Assembly: GCF_938039245.1 (NCBI RefSeq) | Contig: NZ_CALHVN010000031.1 | Coordinates: 1-63,137 of the forward strand | Source of the DNA: an uncultured Campylobacter sp. | Lineage (GTDB): Bacteria > Campylobacterota > Campylobacteria > Campylobacterales > Campylobacteraceae | Length of the DNA: 63,137 nt | Direction of reading: 5' to 3' | Shown here: positions 16,059 to 24,396 of the stretch, piece by piece | How positions within the stretch are numbered: the stretch's first letter is position 1 | How the letters are laid out: the number at the start of each line of letters is the position of its first letter | The notes under the pieces: model-generated | What the model was told of the DNA's origin: nothing | What the model saw: only the letters and a program-made list of their open reading frames with translations | Database searches by the model: none | Program-made: the position numbers and the translations under genes

Positions 16059-17490
16059 CTAGATATCCCAACATCTGGGCATTGGCTACGGCTTTAAACA
16101 TCAAGGGTTCAAGCTTTTCAAAGGGTAGATCGTAAAGCTCGTAAAGCTTATCGAAAGCCTCTTCATAAGTCTCGCTGCTTGCTATTAGTTTGTTTAAGGC
16201 CGCTTCTATCTCGCCATCTTCTATATCCATCTCGTCCGTGGCTTTATCAAATCTATCTATCGACTTCGCAGACGAGCCAAGCCCGTCTTTGCGAGCGGGA
16301 GTTTTCAACTCCCTGCACCCACCTAAAGCACACCGAGCCGTGCCAGGCTCGACGTACTCATTGAGCGATATTTGCTTATTTACCTTTAAATTTCGGTCTT
16401 TTTCTTGTGCTTGCTCGTTATCGTCCAGCTCGATATTATATGCAGAGGTTATGTATTTTTTCGTAGGCGTGAAGCCCATATCGTATAGCGTCTTGTCTCT
16501 TGCGGCGCGCTCGGTATTAGGAGCGTCTTCGTCGAATAGTTTGGCGTAAAGCTCGCCGTTATAGCCGTTTATCTCCTTAAAAAAGCTTATGGCCTTGTTC
16601 ATGACGAAGACTAAAATTTTGCCGTCGTTTGCGGCCAGATCCTCTCTAATCTCGTTATGTGTCTTCGCTGCGGCATAGCTTCCCTCTTTTACGTCGCTAG
16701 TCAAATTTGCGCCTAAAATAGCCTTGCTGATTTGATTGTCGAGGTATGCGGGAAGCCTAGTAAAATCTACGTTTGAGGTAGGCTGCACGAGGGTGATCTC
16801 CTCGTCCGTGTCTATGACCGCGCTATCTCCGCTAAGCATAGCTTGCACTTCCGCAGCCATTTCGTCGGGCTCGTAGCTAGTTTTTGCTATCGCCCAGGGT
16901 GATCCGAATTTTTCTAAAAACCTAAACCAAAACTTCAAGCTGGCGTTTTTCATTTTGACGGGGAAATACAGCTTTTTAAGTAGCCCGTCTCCGTATACTT
17001 TTCTAAAATTCGCCCTGTTTAATGCATATATAACTTTTAAAGGCGGGATACTCTGCTCGCTTCCGCCGGCGCTAAACACGAACTCGCTCGCGTCGTTAAA
17101 TTTAAACTGTCTAAAATCGCGCTGCACGAGTCTTGGGTATACAAGACCTTCTTTTTCTTTATAGTTGACCTCGAATACGTTTAACCCGTAAAGATAGGTC
17201 TCTAAAATTTGGCTGACGACGTCGGGGTTAAAAATCTTTTTAAATTCGTCCTTAATTTTTTCATCGTCGCAAACGATTTGGATCTCTTTTTTCTCGGTCA
17301 CGGACTTGCGGCTCACGTCGCACTGCGTAACAGTAAGATCGGCTAGTATCATATCCATATCGTCGTCGCCAATACTGGAAACTCCCGTATTTATCAGCAA
17401 ATCTATCAGGGTACCGTTTTGAGGGATGAGAGCCGCTTTCTTGCGCTGCGGCTGCTCGGATTTATTTTTAAATAATTTGTCAAATATCAT
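16048..17490 (-). CDS. Portal protein, DUF935 (Mu gp29) family
   Basis: The portal ring through which DNA enters the head; the 480 residues match the DUF935 family: SRKSVTEKKEIQIV, YGLNVFEVNYKEKEGLVYPR, FGSPWAIAKTSYEP, DSAVIDTDEEITLVQPTSNV, NKAISFFKEINGYN. Residues about 379-408 (VEPGTARCALGGCRELKTPA and on) are out of character and are encoded by a palindromic element (16269-16356) that also occurs outside genes. The insertion keeps the frame, so the protein should still be made. Confidence 0.88.
   Translation of the reverse strand: MIFDKLFKNKSEQPQRKKAALIPQNGTLIDLLINTGVSSIGDDDMDMILADLTVTQCDVSRKSVTEKKEIQIVCDDEKIKDEFKKIFNPDVVSQILETYLYGLNVFEVNYKEKEGLVYPRLVQRDFRQFKFNDASEFVFSAGGSEQSIPPLKVIYALNRANFRKVYGDGLLKKLYFPVKMKNASLKFWFRFLEKFGSPWAIAKTSYEPDEMAAEVQAMLSGDSAVIDTDEEITLVQPTSNVDFTRLPAYLDNQISKAILGANLTSDVKEGSYAAAKTHNEIREDLAANDGKILVFVMNKAISFFKEINGYNGELYAKLFDEDAPNTERAARDKTLYDMGFTPTKKYITSAYNIELDDNEQAQEKDRNLKVNKQISLNEYVEPGTARCALGGCRELKTPARKDGLGSSAKSIDRFDKATDEMDIEDGEIEAALNKLIASSETYEEAFDKLYELYDLPFEKLEPLMFKAVANAQMLGYLDEI
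16269..16356 (+). repeat. Palindromic element inserted in portal gene (copy A)
   Basis: The element holds three consecutive hairpins: GACGAGC/GCCCGTC, GGGAGTT/AACTCCC and GAGCC/GGCTC, with the conserved word ACCCACCTAAAGC between the last two. A second copy is at 20164-20235 in the same orientation. Here it adds about 29 residues in frame to the portal protein on the opposite strand. Confidence 0.7.
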
Positions 17491-19130
17491 CTAGTGCGCC
17501 TTTTTACTTTCTTTTTTAGTTTCGTTAGGTCGTATGCGCCCGCCAAGCTGTCGGGCGCGTCGTCGTGCTTGGCTTCGGGATACTCCGTAAGCTGCTCGAT
17601 AAGCAGGCTTTGGCTTTGATGAAAGAGTATTTCGCCGTCCTCTATAGGTACTTCAAGCTCCTCTATTCTTTGCCCTTTGCTTGCGGTATTATTCACGCCT
17701 TTTAAAGGTAGTTTAACGCCTATCTCAAAGGCCTTTTCTCTGATCCAGCCCCTAAAAAACTCCTGCCCGCCGTTGCTCTCTATCGCGCAAACGCGGCATT
17801 TATAGAGCTGATTAAGCCTAATGATCTCTTTGATAGTCTTTTTGGTCTTCATGACCTCTACTATGCTTTCTGCTACGTAGATCTTGGTTTCTGCCTTGCT
17901 TACTCCTAGCACCGTTATAGCCGTATAATCGCTCTTTTTCTTTTCGCCTGCGGGGTCGATATACATCACGAAATAATCGCACCTCGGAAGCTCTCGGTAA
18001 AAACGCATACTCTCTTTGGTGAAAATTTGAGCCTCGCTTCTAGGATCGTTTTGCTGCTCTTTGTTAAAAGATTTCAAGTTTTCGGCGCGCTTTTGCATGA
18101 GCTTTAGGATCGGTAGCGCATCGTCCCAAAGCACCCGAGAACCCTCATCCATCAGGGCTTTGTTTTTTAGATAAAACGTTTCGCTAGCCTCTTTTGAAAC
18201 GTTTTTGTAAAGCTCTGCCCATCTCTCCCACAGATCCATTCGCTTTGGGAAATTTATGATGCTTTGATATTTCTTGGCATTCCAAAATTTAAGCTTTAAC
18301 TTTCGCGCCAGCACGCTATCGGCGTGAAGTACGGTGCCGATGTAAAGCACGTCGAGGCTACCGTCTACGCTACCCAAATTTAAAACCGCTTCGTCTAGCC
18401 ACTCCTCGAGCTTGTCGCGCTGCTCTTTACTGCGCACGTTGGTGTCGTTTTCCAGGTCGTCTAGGACTACTAGATCGGGGCGGTATACGCCGAATTTTAC
18501 GCCGCGCAGTCTTTTACCCGAGCCAAACGCCTTAAGCTTGACTCCGTTTTTAGAGACGAACTCGCCTATCTTCCAATTTTTACTTGCGCCACAAACGTGC
18601 GGGAAGTCCATTTTTAAATTCGCGTTGTCCTCAAGCTCGGCTTTGATGGCTTCAAGACACCCTTCGACCAGTTCCACGGCGTCTGAAATTTCGACGATGA
18701 AGCGCTTCTTGTTAAAACAAATACACCAAAGCGGAAGAAGCTGCGAGCAGTACGTGGTCTTTGCATGACCGCGCGGCGCGGCGCGGGCGTATTTGTCTCC
18801 GCTTGCGTTTTGCGTCATAGCTTCAAAAATCTGCGCTAGATCCTCGTGAAGCGCGCAAGAGCTGCTAATGCTAAAATAGTGCGGGAAATAAGTCCTTGCA
18901 AAAAACATAAAATCGCGCTCGGCGCGTTTTACTCTTGCGGCCCTATCTTTTGGCGACAGAGGGCTATTTAGATGTATCTGCTCTTTTAGCTCGCCGCTAA
19001 GCTCCTCTAGCCAGCCGTAAAAGTCTTTGCGCGTGAGCTTGCTAAGTTCCGGCTCCACGGCGCCCGCTTGCCTATGGCTTTCGCGGCTATCCTCTAAAAA
19101 GCTATCCAGTTCGTCTTTTGAAAAAAGCAT
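17487..19130 (-). CDS. Large terminase subunit, Mu gp28-like
   Basis: This packaging motor and nuclease has 547 residues. The ATPase part shows PRGHAKTT (119-126, Walker A-like) and VVLDDLEND (221-229, Walker B); the nuclease part has an RNase-H fold with D392 in YIDPAGEKKKSDYTAI, an Asp/Glu in CAIESNGGQEFF (about 448-460) and the final Asp in DDAPDSLAGAYDL (about 524-536). All key residues are present. It overlaps the portal gene by four bases. Confidence 0.92.
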   Translation of the reverse strand: MLFSKDELDSFLEDSRESHRQAGAVEPELSKLTRKDFYGWLEELSGELKEQIHLNSPLSPKDRAARVKRAERDFMFFARTYFPHYFSISSSCALHEDLAQIFEAMTQNASGDKYARAAPRGHAKTTYCSQLLPLWCICFNKKRFIVEISDAVELVEGCLEAIKAELEDNANLKMDFPHVCGASKNWKIGEFVSKNGVKLKAFGSGKRLRGVKFGVYRPDLVVLDDLENDTNVRSKEQRDKLEEWLDEAVLNLGSVDGSLDVLYIGTVLHADSVLARKLKLKFWNAKKYQSIINFPKRMDLWERWAELYKNVSKEASETFYLKNKALMDEGSRVLWDDALPILKLMQKRAENLKSFNKEQQNDPRSEAQIFTKESMRFYRELPRCDYFVMYIDPAGEKKKSDYTAITVLGVSKAETKIYVAESIVEVMKTKKTIKEIIRLNQLYKCRVCAIESNGGQEFFRGWIREKAFEIGVKLPLKGVNNTASKGQRIEELEVPIEDGEILFHQSQSLLIEQLTEYPEAKHDDAPDSLAGAYDLTKLKKKVKRRTR

Positions 19131-19139
19131 GTACTCTTC

Positions 19140-19625
19140 CTAAACGTCGAGCTCTTCGATAGCTTTGACGAACTTCTCGCTCTCGATGAGCTCTACGAGT
19201 TTTTTAATACACTCTTTGTTCTCGTCGTCTTTAAATTTATCGACTACTAGCATAATGACCTTTTTGGCGATGCTTAGGCGGTATGCTGCCGGATTTTCGT
19301 AGCTTGCAACTTTGGTCATCTTAACGAAGCTATCGCCTATCTTTGAAAGCGCCTCGGCCTTTTTGCCCGCAGGCAGTTCGCTCTCTCTTATATCTTTTAC
19401 TGCCAGGCGCATCTCTTCGATAAAGTTTTGATAGATGTTTTGCTTATCTTCGCCGCTTTTATTTAGATAGCTTGCTGCTTTTAGTTCGTCCCAGTCGCCG
19501 TTTTGAGATTTGTAGTTTTTTATGGTTTTTACGGTTTTGTTTAAAATTTCGGCTATGCGCTCAAGGCTGAAGCCTTTTAGATAAAGCTCCTTAGCAAGCT
19601 CTTTTATATTTGGTTTCTCAGCCAT
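19140..19625 (-). CDS. Small terminase subunit, DUF1804 (Mu gp27-like)
   Basis: The 161-residue protein begins with a helix-turn-helix (LKGFSLERIAEILNKTVKTI) followed by NYKSQNGDWDELKA and a long helical part (FIEEMRLAVKDIRESELPAG), the DUF1804 layout. It recognises DNA for packaging. It overlaps the upstream gene by eight bases. Confidence 0.82.
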   Translation of the reverse strand: MAEKPNIKELAKELYLKGFSLERIAEILNKTVKTIKNYKSQNGDWDELKAASYLNKSGEDKQNIYQNFIEEMRLAVKDIRESELPAGKKAEALSKIGDSFVKMTKVASYENPAAYRLSIAKKVIMLVVDKFKDDENKECIKKLVELIESEKFVKAIEELDV

Positions 19626-20016
19626 TTAAATCCTTTAAGTCCATTTTTTTCTCGCTGTGTCTAAACGCTCTTATACCGAGCCTGGGCGCGCTATCGTCTT
19701 CTATTTGGCTCGGAAGCTTCTTGCTAGCCATCTTCAAAAGCAGAGCGTCCATCTTTTCTATCTGCTCATTCAGCGCCTCTTTGGGAAAGTTGTTGCGCTT
19801 TTTGAGCTCGATAATAGTCAAATTTACGCCGATGTCTTTTAATAGCGGCGTAGGGTTTTGCGGAAGTTTGATGAAAGAGGAGATATAAGCCAAGGCATCG
19901 TTTACGCTATCGTCTATGACGCTTTGATTAACGGCGCCGCTTCCTTCAAAGTCGCTGAGTTCTTGCAGCTCTCTAGTAGAAACTTCTTTTAGTAGATCCT
20001 CGTTTGTTAAAACCAT
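19618..20016 (-). CDS. DUF1320-like head-tail protein (Mu gp36 position)
   Basis: The sequence starts MVLTNEDLLKEVSTRELQEL and has NDALAYISSFI and an Asp/Lys-rich helical end, the DUF1320 pattern of Mu gp36, a head completion protein. At 132 residues it is close to family length. Position between terminase and capsid genes is consistent, though Mu order differs. Confidence 0.7.
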   Translation of the reverse strand: MVLTNEDLLKEVSTRELQELSDFEGSGAVNQSVIDDSVNDALAYISSFIKLPQNPTPLLKDIGVNLTIIELKKRNNFPKEALNEQIEKMDALLLKMASKKLPSQIEDDSAPRLGIRAFRHSEKKMDLKDLNG

Positions 20017-20250
20017 TATTTCGTCTCCAAATATTTTAAACCTTTTGACCGTATTCGTTATTAGCTTTTAGCGAGCGTTAAAAGCGCGTTAAAACGTTTA
20101 AAATATTTTTCTCGTAGTTTTAGTCGTTTTTGATTTAAAAGGGCGTGAGGCGTCTTGATTTCGCGGACGAGCAAAGCCCGTCCTTGCGACAGGGAGTTTT
20201 ACTCCCTTGACCCACCTAAAGCCCTGCCTTACGGCGGGTTCCCAGCTTTG
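20017..20250. other. Structured gap between gp36-like and capsid genes
   Basis: No gene is seen. The gap holds a TTTAAACG-type motif at 20075-20105 (GCGTTAAAAGCGCGTTAAAA and CGTTTAAA) and copy B of the palindromic element (20164-20235). Both may affect the leftward transcript of the head operon, for example by ending or processing it after the abundant capsid message. Confidence 0.5.
20164..20235 (+). repeat. Palindromic element, intergenic copy (copy B)
   Basis: From GACGAGCAAAGCCCGTC through GGGAGTTTTACTCCC and ACCCACCTAAAGC it matches the copy in the portal gene at all but a few positions over about 58 bases. The third hairpin differs in sequence (CCTGCC/GGCGGG) but keeps its place, which suggests selection for structure. 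Confidence 0.7.
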
Positions 20251-21219
20251 TTACATTTTTAGCTCGATGATCGCGTCAAGCCTATTGCAGATCGGAAGCG
20301 GTCTGCTTTCGCTAACAATGCCCCAACCCATACCTTTATCGAGCACCTCCGGAGCCGCAGCAAAGAATTTCGTCGGAGCCTTTCCGATGGCGGACGTATG
20401 GTTTGCTCTCGTATAAACTACCTCAAAGATGTCGTCCATCAAAGGCACTACTATGCCTTTCTTGCCGCTCATGTAGCTCGTATCTCTGCCTTTCGTATTT
20501 TTGTACGAGGCATCGTAAGGCATAAAGGTCTTGCCGAAAAGTTTAAGCGTTAAAGCGCCGTTGCTATCTACGACTTCGCAGGATTTTAGTTTTAGAAGCT
20601 CTTGGGCTTCGGCTAGTTTAAGCAGCTCGCCAAAAAGCTCTCTAGTTACTAGCGCGATATACGGCTTTGCAACGCCTAATACCTCTTTTTGAGCGGCCTC
20701 GATATCGCTTAGCAAATCCAATAACTTAGTCGCATTCGTGATAGTTATCTCTTTTCTATTTGCGCTAAGCTCAAACAGCACCTTCCCTTTGCCGTCCATT
20801 ACCTTACCGAAAATAGCGCCTATGGCCATATACTCTACGGTGTTGGCGATATTGCTCTTTTGACTAGCTAGTTTTTTGCCGATAGCCGCAGACAATGATT
20901 TAAGCTGCTCGCTTTGGGTATTGAGCGTTCTTAGTAAATTCATCTCGCTAGCCGGGAGGGTATCGTACTGCGGGAAGCGAGGAAGCGGTACGGAGATGAT
21001 AGTTTGGTCGGGATTTTTAGTCACCAAGTGCTCTCCGTTTTCGCTAACGCTTTCAAGGATTACGCCCGCGCCTTTTTCGATGATAATGTTATGGGTATTG
21101 GAAAGCGTCGGAGTCCATTTTTTGAAAAACGTATCCGTTATAAAATTTTGATCGACCTTAGTCTGAATTATGATCTCAGTCATCGCCTCGACCGTAAATT
21201 TTTTTAAAAGTTCATCCAT
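20251..21219 (-). CDS. Major capsid protein, phage cap E-like
   Basis: The 322-residue protein matches major head proteins of the capsid E type: N-terminal FITDTFFKKWTPTLSNTHNI, TIISVPLPRFPQYDTLPASE, EYMAIGAIFGKVMDGKGKVL, then a domain with EVLGVAKPYIALVTRELFGE and the C-terminal MDDIFEVVYTRANHTSAIGK. It forms the icosahedral shell. It is preceded by the decoration and protease genes, as usual for head operons. A GGAGATAAAA ribosome site lies before the start. Confidence 0.88.
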   Translation of the reverse strand: MDELLKKFTVEAMTEIIIQTKVDQNFITDTFFKKWTPTLSNTHNIIIEKGAGVILESVSENGEHLVTKNPDQTIISVPLPRFPQYDTLPASEMNLLRTLNTQSEQLKSLSAAIGKKLASQKSNIANTVEYMAIGAIFGKVMDGKGKVLFELSANRKEITITNATKLLDLLSDIEAAQKEVLGVAKPYIALVTRELFGELLKLAEAQELLKLKSCEVVDSNGALTLKLFGKTFMPYDASYKNTKGRDTSYMSGKKGIVVPLMDDIFEVVYTRANHTSAIGKAPTKFFAAAPEVLDKGMGWGIVSESRPLPICNRLDAIIELKM

Positions 21220-21229
21220 TTTTATCTCC

Positions 21230-21556
21230 TTATCTCACTATAATTTTTTGTTTGAACAGTGCGGTTTTTAGCTCCGCGGCGGCGCCTTCCAGCATTACCT
21301 CGCCAAGCACCAGCACGTCGGCTTCTTTGGTGGCTTCTACATTGTCGCAAAGCACGCCAAATACTGCTTGGGCGTTTGCGATGGTCGTAGTTTGATTGTC
21401 GCTGGTCACTGCGGCAAAACTCTCGCCGCCGTTAATACTAAACAGCACGGCTCCGCACTCTAAAACCTTTGTAGTCTCTACTTTGGCGTTAACGCCTAGC
21501 ACCTTGTTTACGACCACGTCTCCGATGGTCTTTGGCTTTTTTTGTTCGTTAGACAT
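21230..21556 (-). CDS. Putative capsid decoration protein
   Basis: The 108-residue protein is rich in Val, Ala and Gly with a beta pattern (VVVNKVLGVNAKVETTKVLE, ADVLVLGEVMLEGAAAEL) like small head-stabilising proteins. It lies between the protease/scaffold and capsid genes, where such proteins are encoded. Sequence identity to a named family is not certain. Confidence 0.6.
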   Translation of the reverse strand: MSNEQKKPKTIGDVVVNKVLGVNAKVETTKVLECGAVLFSINGGESFAAVTSDNQTTTIANAQAVFGVLCDNVEATKEADVLVLGEVMLEGAAAELKTALFKQKIIVR

Positions 21557-21557
21557 T

Positions 21558-22406
21558 TTATTCTCCTCCTAATGCAAATTTAACGACGTCTATTTCTGCG
21601 TCCGATTGGCTTTTGTTGGCAAACATATCGTTACTCGGTATGCTCGTTTTTTGTCGCGGCGGCATAACGCCTTTTAAAAACTCATTAAAGCCGTTTAAAT
21701 CGGCTTTTGCGTAGCTTAGCGCCCACTGCTTTTGGCTTTCTTGAAGCTTGTTTGCGACAATAGCCGCATCTACCGCGCTTTGAGCTAGTTGTTCTTTTAG
21801 CGCAGCAACCTCTTGTTTAGAGGCGTCAAGCTGATTTTTAAGCTCGACTATCTGAGCCTCATAGCTCGCGCCGCTTTGCGTAGCAGCCTGAGCCTGCGGC
21901 TCGCCTTTTGGATTTTTCGCATCATCCATGTTCGTCTCCTTTGTGAAATTTTTATTCGCTCTTACCTCTCCGAGTTCGTCTAAAAACGGCTTATTGGTTA
22001 GCGCCGCGGAGTGCAGCGTGCAGCCCTGCCAGGCTCCTGTCTTTTCGTCTACGCCCATAAAGTCGTAAACCGGGCTAAGATATTTATATTCGCCGTTTTT
22101 GATGAATTCTTTTGCTTTGGTCGTCCAACTTACGCGCCCGTAAAGCGCGCCGTCTTTTATAAAAAGCTCTTTTACCCAGCCAGCGGCAGGCGCTATCTCT
22201 CCGCTTAGGGTCTGGTGCTCGTAGTCGATCACTATATCTAGGCTGCGCTTGTCGAAATTTAGTTTCATCTTTTCGATATCGGCTGCGTCTATACTAAACG
22301 TTCCTCCGGCGTGTCCTTGCCAAACGCCGGTTACGGCCAGGCAAATTTCGCTTAAAACTCCTTCTTTCTCGTCCTTTAGCGCGATTAAGTCTTTGGTTAT
22401 GAGCAT
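21558..22406 (-). CDS. Prohead protease/scaffold, Mu gpI family
   Basis: The N-terminal half matches phage I-like proteases (AVTGVWQGHAGGTFSID, LDIVIDYEHQTL, LSPVYDF, LHSAALTNKPFLDEL). The C-terminal half is a coiled coil (SYEAQIVELKNQLDASKQEV) followed by a short tail, the scaffold part. In Mu a scaffold is made from the same gene by an internal start; a Met in KETNMDDAKNPKGE (about residue 160) could serve here. Confidence 0.87.
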   Translation of the reverse strand: MLITKDLIALKDEKEGVLSEICLAVTGVWQGHAGGTFSIDAADIEKMKLNFDKRSLDIVIDYEHQTLSGEIAPAAGWVKELFIKDGALYGRVSWTTKAKEFIKNGEYKYLSPVYDFMGVDEKTGAWQGCTLHSAALTNKPFLDELGEVRANKNFTKETNMDDAKNPKGEPQAQAATQSGASYEAQIVELKNQLDASKQEVAALKEQLAQSAVDAAIVANKLQESQKQWALSYAKADLNGFNEFLKGVMPPRQKTSIPSNDMFANKSQSDAEIDVVKFALGGE

Positions 22407-22849
22407 AAGAATTCGTCCTTTTCTAAAAATTGCGTTCGTATCTGCCTGGTTAGCACGTAGACGTAGCCGTAGTCGGTAATATCGTTTAGTGACGCTTTAG
22501 CGTTTTGGGGTTCTATCCTAAACTCATTACATAAATTCGAGTTTCTTAGCTTTTCATCTATTGCCTCGCATAGAGCGTAGGCTTTAAATTTATTGGCTTG
22601 TCGGTAGTTTTGATTTTTGTTTGAAGTGCAGGCTAGTATATGGATATTATACGTCGCGCTTCGTTCTACTACGTTTTCGTATTTTTCATCCACGAACTCT
22701 ACGAATACGAAGCTCTCGCCGCCTTTTATCAGCAGCTCCATCTCTTCTTTACTGTTAAACTCGCCCAGGTACGCTTTAGTTACCGAGTTTTTGGGTTCGG
22801 CCGCTTCTTTAATCGTGTTTATCAGTTCTTTTTCAAATTCTTCTAGCAT
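22397..22849 (-). CDS. DUF1834-like phage protein (Mu gp37 position)
   Basis: The 150-residue protein fits Mu gp37-type (DUF1834) proteins: N-terminal helix MLEEFEKELINTIKEAAEPK, FVFVEFVDEKYENVVERSAT, and TDYGYVYVLTRQIRTQF near the end. It is a tail-terminator-like minor protein. It is the first gene of the leftward head operon and its 3' end overlaps the protease gene by ten bases. Confidence 0.7.
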   Translation of the reverse strand: MLEEFEKELINTIKEAAEPKNSVTKAYLGEFNSKEEMELLIKGGESFVFVEFVDEKYENVVERSATYNIHILACTSNKNQNYRQANKFKAYALCEAIDEKLRNSNLCNEFRIEPQNAKASLNDITDYGYVYVLTRQIRTQFLEKDEFLCS

Positions 22850-22897
22850 TTAGCGCCTTTGATTATTTTTGTGCGAATTATGAGCTGTTTTGTGCCG

Positions 22898-22953
22898 AAA
22901 ATCTATTACGGGACTTTGACAAAGTTTTTTAACAAAAAATCGTGATAGATTTT
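22898..22953. promoter_or_regulatory. Dyad between divergent late operons
   Basis: AAAATCTATTACG (22898-22910) and CGTGATAGATTTT (22941-22953) form a 13-bp inverted repeat with one mismatch, centred between the leftward head operon and the rightward lysis/tail operon. TTGACA at 22916-22921 lies between the arms. It is a good candidate site for the Mor/C-like activator controlling both late operons. Confidence 0.55.
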
Positions 22954-22998
22954 GAGACGGGTATGGCGTAATATTGCGGCAAAAGTTTGGAGGACGCC

Positions 22999-23439
22999 AT
23001 GACCTTAATAGAAAAAATCAAAGAAAACGAGGGTCTTAAAGATCATAGGTACGAGGATAGCTTAGGAAGACTAACCGTGGGCTACGGCTTTTTGCTTGCC
23101 GCGCTTACGGCCGACGAGTTAGCGCTAAACGGCGGCAAATACGAACCCATGAGCAAAGCGACGGCCGATAAAATTTTAGAGCTCAAGCTTGAAAAACTAA
23201 CTGCTGCAGTCTTTGCGACGTTTGATTGGCTAAAGGAAAAACCAAAAAACGTCCAAGAAGTGGTGATAGAAATGGCCTATCAGCTAGGCGTTTCAAAGGT
23301 TAAAAAATTCGTAACCACGATGCACCATATAAGAGCGGGCGAATATAGAGCCGCCTATCAAAGCGGTATGAGCTCTCTTTGGGCAAAACAAACGCCGAAC
23401 CGGGCAAAGAAGGTGCTAAATGGGCTATTTGATAACTAA
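22999..23439 (+). CDS. Endolysin, T4-type lysozyme (GH24)
   Basis: The enzyme cleaves the MurNAc-GlcNAc bond of peptidoglycan at lysis. With the ATG at 22999 (after TTTGGAGG) the catalytic triad is E11, D20 and T26 (ENEG, YEDSLG, LTVGYG), the classic E-8-D-5-T spacing. The TTG four codons earlier is less likely because it sits inside the ribosome site. There is no signal peptide, so a holin is needed for export. 146 residues is normal for the class. Confidence 0.92.
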   Translation: MTLIEKIKENEGLKDHRYEDSLGRLTVGYGFLLAALTADELALNGGKYEPMSKATADKILELKLEKLTAAVFATFDWLKEKPKNVQEVVIEMAYQLGVSKVKKFVTTMHHIRAGEYRAAYQSGMSSLWAKQTPNRAKKVLNGLFDN

Positions 23440-23782
23440 GCTTCCGATCGTAGGCTTTGCATTGGCCGCGCTTTTGGGTCTTGCTTGCGTAAATTTGTTC
23501 CTCGAAAATTCAAGGCTAGAAGGCGTAAATTCCGTCTTGCTTAAAGACCTTGAAAGCGTAAAAGAGAAAAACGAGCGACTGACCAAGGACTACGCTACGG
23601 TAAAAAATAATCTAAACGCCTGCAACGTATCTCTTTCTTTGCAAAACGAAGCTATAAAGGCCGCCGCGGTAGAGATCGACGATACTCCGTCAAAAGAGGC
23701 CGAACGGATAAAGAAGATCTACGTCAAAGATAAAAGCTGCGAGGCCGAACTGGCGGCATATAAGGAGCTGTTTCGTGATTAG
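23420..23782 (+). CDS. i-spanin (Rz-like)
   Basis: An N-terminal membrane anchor (about residues 8-28, LPIVGFALAALLGLACVNLF) is followed by a coiled coil (ENSRLEGVNSVLLKDLESVK and on). It overlaps the lysozyme gene by 20 bases and the o-spanin gene by eight. The i-spanin/o-spanin pair bridges the periplasm to fuse inner and outer membranes. Identification rests on architecture and neighbours. Confidence 0.8.
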   Translation: MGYLITKLPIVGFALAALLGLACVNLFLENSRLEGVNSVLLKDLESVKEKNERLTKDYATVKNNLNACNVSLSLQNEAIKAAAVEIDDTPSKEAERIKKIYVKDKSCEAELAAYKELFRD

Positions 23783-24011
23783 GATTTCGCTTTTTTGCCT
23801 ATTTGCTTTAATATTTGCGGGCTGCGCGGCCAAACCTCAAGCGAGCGAGCCGCATATCATTTATCAAGAAAAATACGTACCCGTAAAGTGCAATGCCAAG
23901 ATGCCCGTAAAACCTAAAAACGACGGTACGTTCGAGACGGATAAGAGGATTGCTATTTACTACCGCGATTGCGAAAGATTTCTCAAACAATGCCTGGGGA
24001 TAAAGGAATAA
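23775..24011 (+). CDS. o-spanin lipoprotein (Rz1-like)
   Basis: A GTG start inside the i-spanin gene opens a lipoprotein signal, MIRISLFCLFALIFAGCAAK, with the lipobox cysteine at residue 17. The mature part is short and Pro/Lys-rich (PVKCNAKMPVKPKN). Overlapping-frame coding with the i-spanin is typical of the spanin pair. Confidence 0.78.
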   Translation: MIRISLFCLFALIFAGCAAKPQASEPHIIYQEKYVPVKCNAKMPVKPKNDGTFETDKRIAIYYRDCERFLKQCLGIKE

Positions 24012-24012
24012 A

Positions 24013-24396
24013 ATGGAAAATAGCCTAAATTTTAGCGACGAGATCAAAGAAGCTACGGGACTTATAAACTCCGCCGGAGCTTGGGGAGCGAATGAGTTTT
24101 TGGTCTTTATGGTAATTTTCGGCTTTATAGTATTTGTGGTGATCTTTTGGCTACTAAACAAAACCGCGAACAAAAACTCCGAAATTTTGGTGGATATTTC
24201 CGTAAGAAGCAACGAAGCTATAAATAACAACACGGCCGCCACCAGAGAACTGGTAGAGACGCTACGCACCGAAAACGGCGCGAACCGCCAAAAACTAAAC
24301 GAAATTCACGACGACGTAAAAGAGATAAAACAAAACGTTAGACGAAGGCGACCTATTAAAAATAATAAATTTAGCGAGCATATCGGTGATGAGTAG
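24013..24396 (+). CDS. Membrane protein, possible holin
   Basis: One strong membrane segment (about residues 28-49, EFLVFMVIFGFIVFVVIFWL) lies after a short acidic N-terminus; the rest is a helical, finally basic tail (VKEIKQNVRRRRPIKNN). It sits in the lysis cassette and is the only nearby membrane protein able to act as holin, but the topology is also like baseplate-associated or antiholin proteins. Confidence 0.5.
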   Translation: MENSLNFSDEIKEATGLINSAGAWGANEFLVFMVIFGFIVFVVIFWLLNKTANKNSEILVDISVRSNEAINNNTAATRELVETLRTENGANRQKLNEIHDDVKEIKQNVRRRRPIKNNKFSEHIGDE

